Part shown: piece after piece, positions 1 through 4,982 of the stretch
Layout of the letters: the number at the start of each line of letters is the position of its first letter
How positions within the stretch are numbered: position 1 is the stretch's first letter
DNA from: Nocardioides jejuensis
GTDB lineage: Bacteria > Actinomycetota > Actinomycetes > Propionibacteriales > Nocardioidaceae
DNA: 33,920 bases
Reading direction: 5' to 3'
Assembly (NCBI RefSeq): GCF_004337475.1
Contig: NZ_SJZJ01000019.1
Coordinates: forward strand, 1 to 33,920
Made by a program: the position numbers and the translations under genes
Notes under the pieces: model-generated
Told to the model about the DNA's origin: nothing
Database searches by the model: none
The model's input: the letters and a program-made list of their open reading frames with translations, nothing else

Positions 1-9
1 ACTCATAAT
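1..9. other. Left attachment-site core (attL)
   Basis: The window opens with ACTCATAAT, which recurs exactly at the last nine bases. Joining the right end to the left end gives AGGACTCATAATCCT, a perfect anticodon stem-loop (AGGA, loop CTCATAA, TCCT). This is the usual target of tyrosine integrases in a CAT-anticodon tRNA gene. Neither side continues into a recognisable tRNA half, so the phage does not seem to restore the interrupted host tRNA by homology. The true core may be a few bases longer, because the flanking host DNA is outside the window. Confidence 0.75.
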
Positions 10-50
10 CCTTGGACTCACCTGCCCTGACCTGCGTGGACGTCCCGTCA

Positions 51-70
51 GGGAGCAACTGGGGAGCAAC
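51..70 (+). repeat. Integrase arm-type direct repeats, left arm
   Basis: GGGAGCAAC occurs at 51-59 and again at 62-70, 11 bp apart (one helical turn). The same nonamer is found at 33798-33806 and inverted at 33819-33827, beside the other att core. Short repeats on both sides of a core are what a tyrosine integrase binds with its N-terminal domain. Their presence here argues that bases 10-100 are phage DNA rather than host flank. Confidence 0.65.
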
Positions 71-100
71 ACGCCTTCGCGGTAGGCTCCGACACTCCAC

Positions 101-174
101 GGGCCAGTAGCTCAGCCGGTTAGAGCAGACGACTCATAATCGTCCACGCGTGGGTTCAAGTCCCACCTGGCCTA
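101..174 (+). tRNA. Complete tRNA with CAT anticodon (elongator Met, or Ile2), phage-borne
   Basis: All arms fold. The acceptor is 101-107 with 167-173, including a G1-U72 wobble; A174 is the discriminator. The D stem is GCTC 110-113 with GAGC 123-126. The anticodon stem is 128-132 with 140-144, its loop CTCATAA at 133-139 and anticodon CAT at 135-137. The variable loop has 5 nt, and the T arm is GTGGG, loop TTCAAGT, CCCAC (150-166). No CCA is encoded. It lacks the three G-C pairs of the initiator anticodon stem, so it is elongator Met or a lysidine-modified Ile2; sequence alone does not decide. It lies just inside the left att core and its loop contains the same ACTCATAAT (132-140). It may replace a host tRNA disrupted by integration. 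Confidence 0.93.
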
Positions 175-666
175 CTACTCGGAGAATCGCGCACGAATGC
201 CCTCGCGCCGCTTCTCGGCGGCGTCGAGGTACTCGGTGAATGCCGTCTCGTCCGTGATCGGGACGTAGCAACGGAGGCTCGAGCCGCCCAGGTGCCGGCC
301 GTCCTCCTTTGGGTCGCTTCCCCACAGGCTCACCAGCTCTGCTGCCTCCTTGGCCAGGCTGTAGGTCGGCATCATCCACTCTCCGAGGGGGCCGGCGAAC
401 CAGTCGCGCTGCGTGTTGAACACGAGCTTCGAACTCATGTCGTCCCACTCGTCCCACTGGATCTGGTCGAGCGGCGTCGTGGTCGGCAGGCTCTCGTCGT
501 AGTAGAGGCCGTCCCAGGCAAGGCACTCGCCGGTGGCTCCTTCAACGACCCCGAAGCCGTAGCCGTCCCCCTGTGCGAAAACGATCACTGCGAAACGGTG
601 ACTGGCTTCGCGGTCGAGCCTCTTGTGGAGTGACGGGACAGCCGGGTGAGTGAAGTGCGCAACCAT
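175..666 (-). CDS. Hypothetical protein, cargo region, 163 aa
   Basis: I do not recognise this protein. It is acidic, rich in Trp and Tyr in the middle (residues about 55-105), with no signal peptide, membrane segment or metal-binding motif. A longer open frame runs up to 798, but the ATG at 664-666 is preferred because it follows the DUF3263 stop by 10 bp and the extra N-terminus would overlap that gene out of frame and is Arg/Pro-rich. The stop codon abuts the 3' end of the tRNA gene. It probably forms a two-gene operon with the upstream DUF3263 gene. Its place at the lysogen-specific end suggests a lysogenic-conversion or host-interaction role, which is inference only. Confidence 0.7.
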   Translation of the reverse strand: MVAHFTHPAVPSLHKRLDREASHRFAVIVFAQGDGYGFGVVEGATGECLAWDGLYYDESLPTTTPLDQIQWDEWDDMSSKLVFNTQRDWFAGPLGEWMMPTYSLAKEAAELVSLWGSDPKEDGRHLGGSSLRCYVPITDETAFTEYLDAAEKRREGIRARFSE

Positions 667-676
667 GGGGACGACA

Positions 677-925
677 CTACCGAGCGGGTGAGACCTCGCC
701 CACTGTGCGCGCTCCACGTCTGGCATCGCGGAGTCGGTTGAGTCGACGGACCGTCTGTGGGTAGGTGGCAAGGGCCTCGGGCTGCCTGATGAGCGCATCG
801 AGCCGCTGGTAGTAGCGCGTGATGCTCTCGCCGAACTGCTCCCGAATTGCCTCAGCCTTCGCGCCGGCGAACCGCCAGTGACGCTCCTCGAAGCGGAGGG
901 TCATGTGGTCGAGGACGGTGAGCAT
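677..925 (-). CDS. DUF3263-family small protein, 82 aa
   Basis: The pattern F-E-x-R-H-W-R-F-A-G-A-K (residues 12-23), then I-R-x-x-F-G and T-R-Y-Y-Q-x-L, followed by a long basic helix with L-N-R-L-R-D-A-R-R, matches the actinobacterial DUF3263 family. These are short helical proteins that resemble an HTH or DNA-binding unit, but their biochemical role is unknown. ATG at 923-925 is the start; an internal Met at residue 8 is an alternative. It is transcribed away from hicA, and the two share the 926-1025 intergenic region, so they could be co-regulated. The basic, helical composition fits nucleic-acid binding. Confidence 0.75.
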   Translation of the reverse strand: MLTVLDHMTLRFEERHWRFAGAKAEAIREQFGESITRYYQRLDALIRQPEALATYPQTVRRLNRLRDARRGARTVGEVSPAR

Positions 926-957
926 GGGGATAGTGGATCAGGGGCTGCCGACAGAAC

Positions 958-974
958 TTCGGAATCCTTCCGAA
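958..974. repeat. Short perfect inverted repeat in the DUF3263/hicA divergent region
   Basis: TTCGGAA at 958-964 is mirrored by TTCCGAA at 968-974 around a 3-nt centre. It lies in the leader of the leftward DUF3263 gene, about 33 bp upstream of its start, and just left of the larger hicA operator. It could be an operator, or a small RNA hairpin of the leftward transcript. It lacks a following T-run on the minus strand, so a terminator is unlikely. Confidence 0.45.
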
Positions 975-978
975 AAAC

Positions 979-1019
979 GTCTAGGGTGGCTTGACTTGAA
1001 AGTAAAGGCACCCTAGACT
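979..1019 (+). promoter_or_regulatory. hicAB promoter embedded in a long inverted-repeat operator
   Basis: A near-consensus sigma-70/SigA promoter is visible: TTGACT at 991-996, a 17-bp spacer, and TAGACT at 1014-1019. The predicted transcription start falls at about 1026, exactly the A of the hicA ATG, so the mRNA should be leaderless. The promoter is framed by a perfect 10-bp inverted repeat, GTCTAGGGTG at 979-988 and CACCCTAGAC at 1009-1018. The left arm precedes the -35 box and the right arm covers the -10 box. Such placement fits autorepression by a HicA-HicB complex through the HTH of HicB. Confidence 0.75.
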
Positions 1020-1025
1020 AATCTC

Positions 1026-1238
1026 ATGATCAAGCCCACGAAGCGAGCCGAACTGGTCAAGGCGCTCCTCGCGAACGGATGCACCCGCCTTCGCGACCGC
1101 GGCGACCACGAAGTCTTCGCCTGCCCCTGCGGCAAGCACATGGGCCCGGTCCCGAGGCACCGCGAGATCACCGCCGGAGTGTGCCGCAGCCTCATCAAGC
1201 AACTCTCGTGTCTCCCGGAAGGATGGATGCCCCAGTGA
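1026..1238 (+). CDS. hicA: HicA-family toxin (mRNA interferase), 70 aa
   Basis: HicA toxins are small double-stranded-RNA-binding-fold ribonucleases that cleave translated mRNAs with a catalytic histidine. The protein has the expected length. It carries G-D-H-E-V-F with the candidate catalytic His28, then C-P-C-G-K-H, V-P-R-H-R-E-I (residues 42-48) and S-L-I-K-Q-L, the layout of actinobacterial HicA proteins, which often end in C-L-P-x-G-W. The ATG sits at the predicted transcription start, and no Shine-Dalgarno site is possible. It overlaps the following antitoxin by four bases (GTGA at 1235-1238). It likely serves as an addiction or anti-phage module of the lysogen. Confidence 0.88.
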   Translation: MIKPTKRAELVKALLANGCTRLRDRGDHEVFACPCGKHMGPVPRHREITAGVCRSLIKQLSCLPEGWMPQ

Positions 1239-1828
1239 ACGCCTACACCGCCACCGCCGAGCGCGAAGGCAACTGGTGGGTCCTCGACGTCGATGGCGTC
1301 GGGGTCACCCAGTGCGCCCGCCTCACCGAAGCTCGCGCCCAGATCCGCGGTCTCATCGAAGCCGTCGAGGACCGCGACGTCCCCGAGGACACCCACATCG
1401 ACGTCCGCCTCATCGGCCCTGTCGACGCCGCACTCGACGAGGCACGCCAGGCCGCCTCGGTCGCAGAGACCTTCCGCGACCTAGCCGCCGCGAAGATGCG
1501 CCACGTCGCATGGCGACTCGTTAACGAGCTCGGTCTCAAGCAGGCAGAGGCCGCGGTTGTCCTCGACGTCTCCAAGCAGCGCATGACCCAGCTGCTCGCG
1601 GACTACACGAAGATCGAGTCGCCTCTCAACTCGATGATCGACACCCCAGTGCACGAAGCAATCCAGGTCATGTACGTCACCGGCGGCGAGAAGCGCGACC
1701 TCCTCTTCAAGCAGCAGGTGACCGGCCACCTGTTCCGCACCGTCTACTACGCCGAGTCCGACTCGTTGACCGTCGACGCACTCGACGCGATCGCGTTCTC
1801 GCCCGACGAGCACGCCCACACTGTCTAG
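1235..1828 (+). CDS. hicB: HicB-like antitoxin with HTH and C-terminal extension, 197 aa
   Basis: The N-terminus, Y-T-A-T-A-E-R-E-G-N-W-W-V-L-D-V-D-G-V-G, and a following helix match the HicB partial RNase-H-like fold that caps HicA. Residues about 92-124 form a helix-turn-helix (A-W-R-L-V-N-E-L-G ... V-S-K-Q-R-M-T-Q-L-L). About 70 further residues follow, longer than typical HicB proteins, and I assign them no function. GTG at 1235 is chosen as the start: it overlaps the hicA stop and has GGAAGG about 12 bases upstream; ATG at 1223 in the same frame is possible. It probably neutralises HicA and represses the operon through the inverted repeat at 979-1018. Confidence 0.82.
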   Translation: MNAYTATAEREGNWWVLDVDGVGVTQCARLTEARAQIRGLIEAVEDRDVPEDTHIDVRLIGPVDAALDEARQAASVAETFRDLAAAKMRHVAWRLVNELGLKQAEAAVVLDVSKQRMTQLLADYTKIESPLNSMIDTPVHEAIQVMYVTGGEKRDLLFKQQVTGHLFRTVYYAESDSLTVDALDAIAFSPDEHAHTV

Positions 1829-2175
1829 GGCTCGCCGAAACGGCCCGGTTGGTGCAAGGTCGGCGCCGACGGCGGCCAATGGCTGGATCGCTCGAGGACG
1901 GCGTCGCGTTCCGCTCGGCCAGCGTCCGCGTCGGTGCCGCCAACCTTGACCAGCAGAGCCGCCGCAGCGTCGTACCTCGGAGCCATGCGCGGGTCGCGGA
2001 TCCCGCTCGCTGCCTGATGCCCGGCTACCCGTGAGAGCAGCTGCACGTCAGTCGACTCCGCGCGGATCGCTGCGATCGCCTCGACCTCCGGCACGCAGTT
2101 GGTCACGAGATACTGCGACAGGCCGCTGAGTGTGGACTCCGTGAGCCGGGTGCGGCTGGAGCGGGAACGAGGCAT
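1825..2175 (-). CDS. Hypothetical small basic protein, 116 aa
   Basis: The function is not recognised. The N-terminus is basic and Ser/Arg-rich (M-P-R-S-R-S-S-R-T-R), followed by a predicted helical, Ala-rich body and a Pro-rich tail. Its stop (CTA at 1825-1827) interlocks with the hicB stop (TAG at 1826-1828), so the two genes converge within one CTAG. It starts at ATG 2173-2175, 47 bp from the divergent lipoprotein gene. Conservation would be needed to confirm it; codon-position GC bias and the clean fit between neighbours support it. Confidence 0.55.
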   Translation of the reverse strand: MPRSRSSRTRLTESTLSGLSQYLVTNCVPEVEAIAAIRAESTDVQLLSRVAGHQAASGIRDPRMAPRYDAAAALLVKVGGTDADAGRAERDAVLERSSHWPPSAPTLHQPGRFGEP

Positions 2176-2222
2176 GCCCCGATTCTGCGCCGTGCGCCCG
2201 ACGGATCCGGCACGATGAGGGC

Positions 2223-2549
2223 ATGCGCACTCTCCTTGCCGGCTGTGGCCTGGCGCTGATTCTGTCCGGCTGCGGCGGCCCCTCGATCTCAGACGCGGCC
2301 GTCAGAGACTTCCAGTCGAAGGCTCGCGCCGATGTCCCTTACATGGAGCGGTACGGCGACGTCAGCGACTACCGCACCCTGCTCGAGGCGATCTGCGACA
2401 GCCTCGATGGCGGCCAGTCCTACAAGCTGGTGAGCCGCACGGTGGCCGCCTACATCAACAAGGAGGCGTACGACGGCGAGGTCGACAGCCTGATCAAGAT
2501 TGGGCACGAGACTGGGTGCCCCGACGTGAAGATGCCGGACCTAGCCTAG
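2223..2549 (+). CDS. Secreted lipoprotein, DUF732-like, 108 aa
   Basis: The N-terminus has a short charged segment (M-R), a hydrophobic core (L-L-A-G-C-G-L-A-L-I-L) and a lipobox L-S-G-C, with Cys17 as the lipidated residue. The mature part has an acidic helix, a conserved-looking A-I-C-D-S-L-D-G-G-Q-S motif and a C-terminal G-C-P-D, which resembles the DUF732 family of actinobacterial exported proteins. Cys53 and Cys99 may pair. Prophage lipoproteins on the accessory strand often block superinfection at the cell surface; that role is inference. The gene faces right and ends just before the terminator at 2564. Confidence 0.75.
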   Translation: MRTLLAGCGLALILSGCGGPSISDAAVRDFQSKARADVPYMERYGDVSDYRTLLEAICDSLDGGQSYKLVSRTVAAYINKEAYDGEVDSLIKIGHETGCPDVKMPDLA

Positions 2550-2563
2550 AGGCGTCTACGACG

Positions 2564-2601
2564 AAAGCGCCCCACCCACCTCACGGTGGACGGGGCGCTT
2601 T
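2564..2601. terminator. Bidirectional intrinsic terminator between lipoprotein and lysis genes
   Basis: AAAGCGCCCC at 2564-2573 pairs with GGGGCGCTTT at 2592-2601. An inner CCACC (2576-2580) pairs with GGTGG (2585-2589) around a TCAC loop. The A/T-ended stem gives a U-containing 3' side in both directions. It separates the rightward lipoprotein gene from the 3' end of the leftward late operon. Confidence 0.85.
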
Positions 2602-2607
2602 GCTGTG

Positions 2608-2796
2608 TCACGGCTGCGGGCGGAAGTGCCACGCGAGCGCGGCGACGATGGTCCAGCCGACTGCCGGGTGGAGTCGGTGCACATGGGTGATGGTCGGTAG
2701 CAGGCCGGTGGCGATCGCGACGGCCTCGTACTGGCAGGCGCTGGCGACGAGCACGCGGAGCGCGGGATGCTCTTCGACCTTCCGCAGCGCGCTCAC
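2608..2796 (-). CDS. Small hydrophobic protein, last gene of the leftward late operon, 62 aa
   Basis: The family is not recognised by name. Two moderately hydrophobic segments (A-L-R-V-L-V-A-S-A near residues 12-20 and V-G-W-T-I-V-A-A-L-A near 46-55) flank a polar centre. It starts with GTG at 2794-2796, two bases after the holin stop, with AAGGA upstream, so it is translationally linked to the holin. It may be a second lysis membrane component or a peripheral membrane protein. The bidirectional terminator follows directly. Confidence 0.65.
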   Translation of the reverse strand: MSALRKVEEHPALRVLVASACQYEAVAIATGLLPTITHVHRLHPAVGWTIVAALAWHFRPQP

Positions 2797-2798
2797 GG

Positions 2799-2969
2799 TC
2801 AGTCCTTGACGTTGAGCAGTGCGAGCAGCAGCGGCGCCATGTACGGCAGTGCCTTCGCGGGCAGGAGCCCGGCGAGCACGAGCAGCGGCAGGAGCGCGAT
2901 CGCGACGCCGTAGATGTAGCGCCGGTGGGACGCCGACAGGCCGAGCACGAAGCGCACGAGAGCCGTCAC
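2799..2969 (-). CDS. Putative holin, 56 aa
   Basis: This is a very short protein with a basic cytoplasmic segment (S-A-S-H-R-R-Y) followed by two hydrophobic stretches at about residues 20-37 and 41-54. A two-helix membrane protein directly after an endolysin is the classic holin position. The holin oligomerises in the inner membrane and releases or activates the endolysin. GTG at 2967-2969 is the chosen start because it overlaps the endolysin stop as GTGA. The frame is open further upstream, but that part is an Arg/His/Pro-rich shadow of the endolysin gene. Confidence 0.7.
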   Translation of the reverse strand: MTALVRFVLGLSASHRRYIYGVAIALLPLLVLAGLLPAKALPYMAPLLLALLNVKD

Positions 2970-3502
2970 GAGAAGATCACCTTCTTCTGGCCCGGGTTCG
3001 CCTTGAGGATCCGCTTGCCGCGGGGCGACGTCGTGTACTTCCGCGCGACGCGCTCCCACTCCGTCGTGGTGCCGATGCACTCGGTGTGCATCGAGTCCTT
3101 GCGGCCCGTGAATGCGCCGCCCCAGCGCAGCGCGCCTTCGTAGATCTCGAGGCGCTTCGTGATGGCGGCGATCTCCTGCGGCGTGAACGACTTCGCGGGG
3201 TCGTCGCCCAGGTTGTGCTGCGTCGCGTTGAGGTCGATCGCGTAGCCGCCGGAGTGGTTCGACAGGTCGGTCTCGGAGCCGCGGACCATGCGGTAGGCGT
3301 AGGCCCAGTCGTCGAGCACCTTGCCGACGAGCGGCTCGATGTTGTCGGCGTACCAGAGCGCGTAGTGCGCGAGCAGGAAGCCGGCGGAGCCGCTGTGCAT
3401 CTTGAGGTGCACGACGCCGTCACGGGTCGGGATGGCCCAGTCATGGAGTAGGGGCGAGTCGGGCGGGAGTGCCGGGTGGCCGTTCTGGCAGAGGGCGGTC
3501 AT
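2966..3502 (-). CDS. Endolysin, M15-family zinc D,D/L,D-peptidase-like, 178 aa
   Basis: The motif S-N-H-S-G-G-Y-A-I-D-L at residues 81-91 is the SxHxxGxAxD zinc site of peptidase family M15 (ligands His83 and Asp90). D-S-M-H at 136-139 supplies the third ligand His139 and a likely catalytic acid Asp136. These enzymes cut peptide cross-links of peptidoglycan. There is one catalytic domain and no recognisable wall-binding repeat; the basic C-terminus (R-G-K-R-I-L-K-A-N-P) may aid wall attachment. It has no signal peptide, so it depends on the holin. Its start overlaps the preceding GDPD-like gene stop (ATGA), and its stop overlaps the holin start. Confidence 0.85.
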   Translation of the reverse strand: MTALCQNGHPALPPDSPLLHDWAIPTRDGVVHLKMHSGSAGFLLAHYALWYADNIEPLVGKVLDDWAYAYRMVRGSETDLSNHSGGYAIDLNATQHNLGDDPAKSFTPQEIAAITKRLEIYEGALRWGGAFTGRKDSMHTECIGTTTEWERVARKYTTSPRGKRILKANPGQKKVIFS

Positions 3503-4122
3503 CGCTTCTCCTTCGGGTTGCGGATGAGGCGGTTGGGAACGTGGGAGCCGCGGACGTAGTCGATGTACGGCGAGAACCGGCGTCGGAACCGGGCGCGCAG
3601 GCGGACGAGCAGGAGGGTGACGAAGCCGGCGAACGACGCGGCGTGGAGCCGCATGACCGCGGCCGCATAGCCGCCCGTCAGGGTCGTCAGGGTCTTAACC
3701 CAGACGAATGCGCGCCACCCACGTCCGAAGACCTTGCGCGCGAGGAGGGCCAGGCGCAGGCAGTCTTCGACGGTGCACTGGAACTTCGCCTCGGCCTCGA
3801 CCCGCTGGCCGTGCGCCTTCGCGTCCTCGAACGCCTGCTCCATTGTGCGGACCCGATAGCCGTCCGGGGTCTCGAGCTCCTTGACCTCGTCCCACGTCAG
3901 GTCGGCCCACGTGCGGTGGTCGTCCTTCGGCAGGAACCCCTCGTGCCGCGGCTGCGGCCAGTGGGAGTTGATGTCGACGTTGTCCTTGGTCTTCTGCCAG
4001 TCGTTGTCGACCCACGTCGCGCCGGTCCGCTTCGCGTGCTCGTTGCCGGCGGCAGAGTTGCCCGCGCGGTAGCCAGGGCGGGTCAGGTGGCCGACCTTGC
4101 GGCGGCCGAGACGACGGGTCAT
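3499..4122 (-). CDS. Glycerophosphodiester phosphodiesterase-like protein with C-terminal membrane region, 207 aa
   Basis: Residues 1-115 resemble a shortened GDPD barrel. G-H-L-T-R (His12, Arg15) takes the place of HRG, Asn22 that of the ENT Asn, D-N-D at 39-41 that of ExD, T-K-D-N at 45-48 that of T-x-D-G, and His54 that of the second His; D-L-T-W-D-E-V-K and E-A-K at 111-113 (family ExK) follow. Residues 120-207 are basic with a hydrophobic stretch at about 163-173. GDPD enzymes cleave glycerophosphodiesters, which include poly(glycerol-phosphate) teichoic acid. The start at ATG 4120-4122 has GGGAGAA upstream; an upstream in-frame Met would lie in the hairpin. It opens the lysis cassette. 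Confidence 0.55.
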   Translation of the reverse strand: MTRRLGRRKVGHLTRPGYRAGNSAAGNEHAKRTGATWVDNDWQKTKDNVDINSHWPQPRHEGFLPKDDHRTWADLTWDEVKELETPDGYRVRTMEQAFEDAKAHGQRVEAEAKFQCTVEDCLRLALLARKVFGRGWRAFVWVKTLTTLTGGYAAAVMRLHAASFAGFVTLLLVRLRARFRRRFSPYIDYVRGSHVPNRLIRNPKEKR

Positions 4123-4142
4123 GAGTTCTCCCGGGAATGACA

Positions 4143-4172
4143 AAGCGCCCAGCCGTGACGGCATGGGCGCTT
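4143..4172 (-). terminator. Hairpin between tail-tip and lysis genes (terminator or attenuator)
   Basis: AAGCGCCC at 4143-4150 pairs with GGGCGCTT at 4165-4172, with an inner GCCG (4152-4155) and CGGC (4159-4162). On the minus strand it is followed by only a short U-run (TTTG), so termination is probably partial. It lies 21 bases in front of the GDPD-like start codon. The sequence between hairpin and start contains GTCATTCCCGGG, shared with the HNH leader at 19331-19342. Confidence 0.7.
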
Positions 4173-4188
4173 GTGAGCGGATGGGTGG

Positions 4189-4470
4189 CTAGCGGCGGCC
4201 GATGGCACGCCAGATCTCGGCGGTCTCGGCCTGAGACCACTCAAGGTGGGCGTCGAACTTTGCAGACAGGCCGCCGACTGCCGCGAGCAGCGCCGCGGTG
4301 TTCGCGTCCTGCTTCGCGTCGAGATTGCTGATCCGATCGGGAACGGTCTTGATCTTCGAGGTGCCGCCGTTGACAGACACCTGGTGGTTGACCTTCCCGA
4401 GCCGGCGGATGACTTCGGCGAGGGCGAGCAGGATTGCCGGTCCGATGACGTACTGCAGCCAGTCGGTCAT
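4189..4470 (-). CDS. DUF2746-like membrane-anchored protein, 93 aa
   Basis: A transmembrane helix at about residues 7-22 (V-I-G-P-A-I-L-L-A-L-A-E-V-I) is followed by a basic stretch, V-N-H-Q-V-S-V-N-G-G and a predicted coiled coil (D-R-I-S-N-L-D-A-K-Q-D-A-N-T ...). This arrangement is that of DUF2746-type phage proteins found between tail-fibre and lysis genes; their role (holin partner or membrane anchor) is not settled. ATG at 4468-4470 shares one base with the preceding stop. The open frame continues far upstream only as a shadow of the tail gene. Confidence 0.7.
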   Translation of the reverse strand: MTDWLQYVIGPAILLALAEVIRRLGKVNHQVSVNGGTSKIKTVPDRISNLDAKQDANTAALLAAVGGLSAKFDAHLEWSQAETAEIWRAIGRR

Positions 4471-4970
4471 CAGGCCGCCTCGTAGGTGCCAGAGATCGTC
4501 AGGACGTCCGCGCTGGCCCACGTGAAGGGGACGGCGGACGTCGCGGGCACGTAGGCGTTTCCTGCCGTGGTCGGGAGTGCGCGGAGCGTGAGGAGGTTGG
4601 AACCCGTGCGCTCGGCGAACAGCGGGAACGTGGCCACGGCCGAGGTGTCGCGGGCGTTGCCGGTGAACAGCCAGCGGTGCGCCGCCTCGGGAACCGGCAG
4701 GGTCAATTGCCAGTTGCCCGTGCCGTAGGTCGTGCTCGTTCCCATGGTGATCTCGATCCAGAAGTGGACCGTCTTCCCGACCTGCATGTAGCCGCCAGCG
4801 ATGGTGCCGTTGACGATGGCGGGGTTGCTGCTGCTGCCGGTCCATGATGGCGTGAAGGCCGTCCACGCTGCCTGCAGCCCGGCGAACGCATCCCGGATCT
4901 CGGTGTTGAGTTCGGCCGCCGTGACAAGCTCGCCAGCAACCCACGTGCGTGGAGTGGTGTTCAGGCTCAT
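4470..4970 (-). CDS. Minor tail / tail-fibre-like protein, 166 aa
   Basis: The start T-P-R-T-W-V-A-G-E-L-V-T-A-A-E-L-N-T-E-I-R-D is a recurrent N-terminus of actinophage minor tail proteins, where it appears to anchor the protein at the tail tip. A Ser/Thr/Gly-rich, beta-rich body follows (W-T-G-S-S-S-N-P-A-I, G-G-Y-M-Q-V-G-K-T-V-H-F-W-I-E) and resembles a small receptor-binding or fibre head. AGGAC precedes ATG 4968-4970. It lies directly after the large tail-tip gene and before the lysis cassette, so it is probably part of the adsorption apparatus. Confidence 0.75.
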   Translation of the reverse strand: MSLNTTPRTWVAGELVTAAELNTEIRDAFAGLQAAWTAFTPSWTGSSSNPAIVNGTIAGGYMQVGKTVHFWIEITMGTSTTYGTGNWQLTLPVPEAAHRWLFTGNARDTSAVATFPLFAERTGSNLLTLRALPTTAGNAYVPATSAVPFTWASADVLTISGTYEAA

Positions 4971-4982
4971 GTCCTGTCGCTT

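Noticed and set aside
101..174. The tRNA as the host attL, with the prophage beginning at 132
   Set aside because: Integrase arm-type repeats lie at 51-70, left of the tRNA, and the matching core is at position 1. Bases 10-100 are therefore phage DNA, and the tRNA is inside the element.
926..957. A leaderless promoter for the DUF3263 gene
   Set aside because: A CACTAT-like -10 is present, but it lies only four bases before the start and has no -35 match, so I could not support it.
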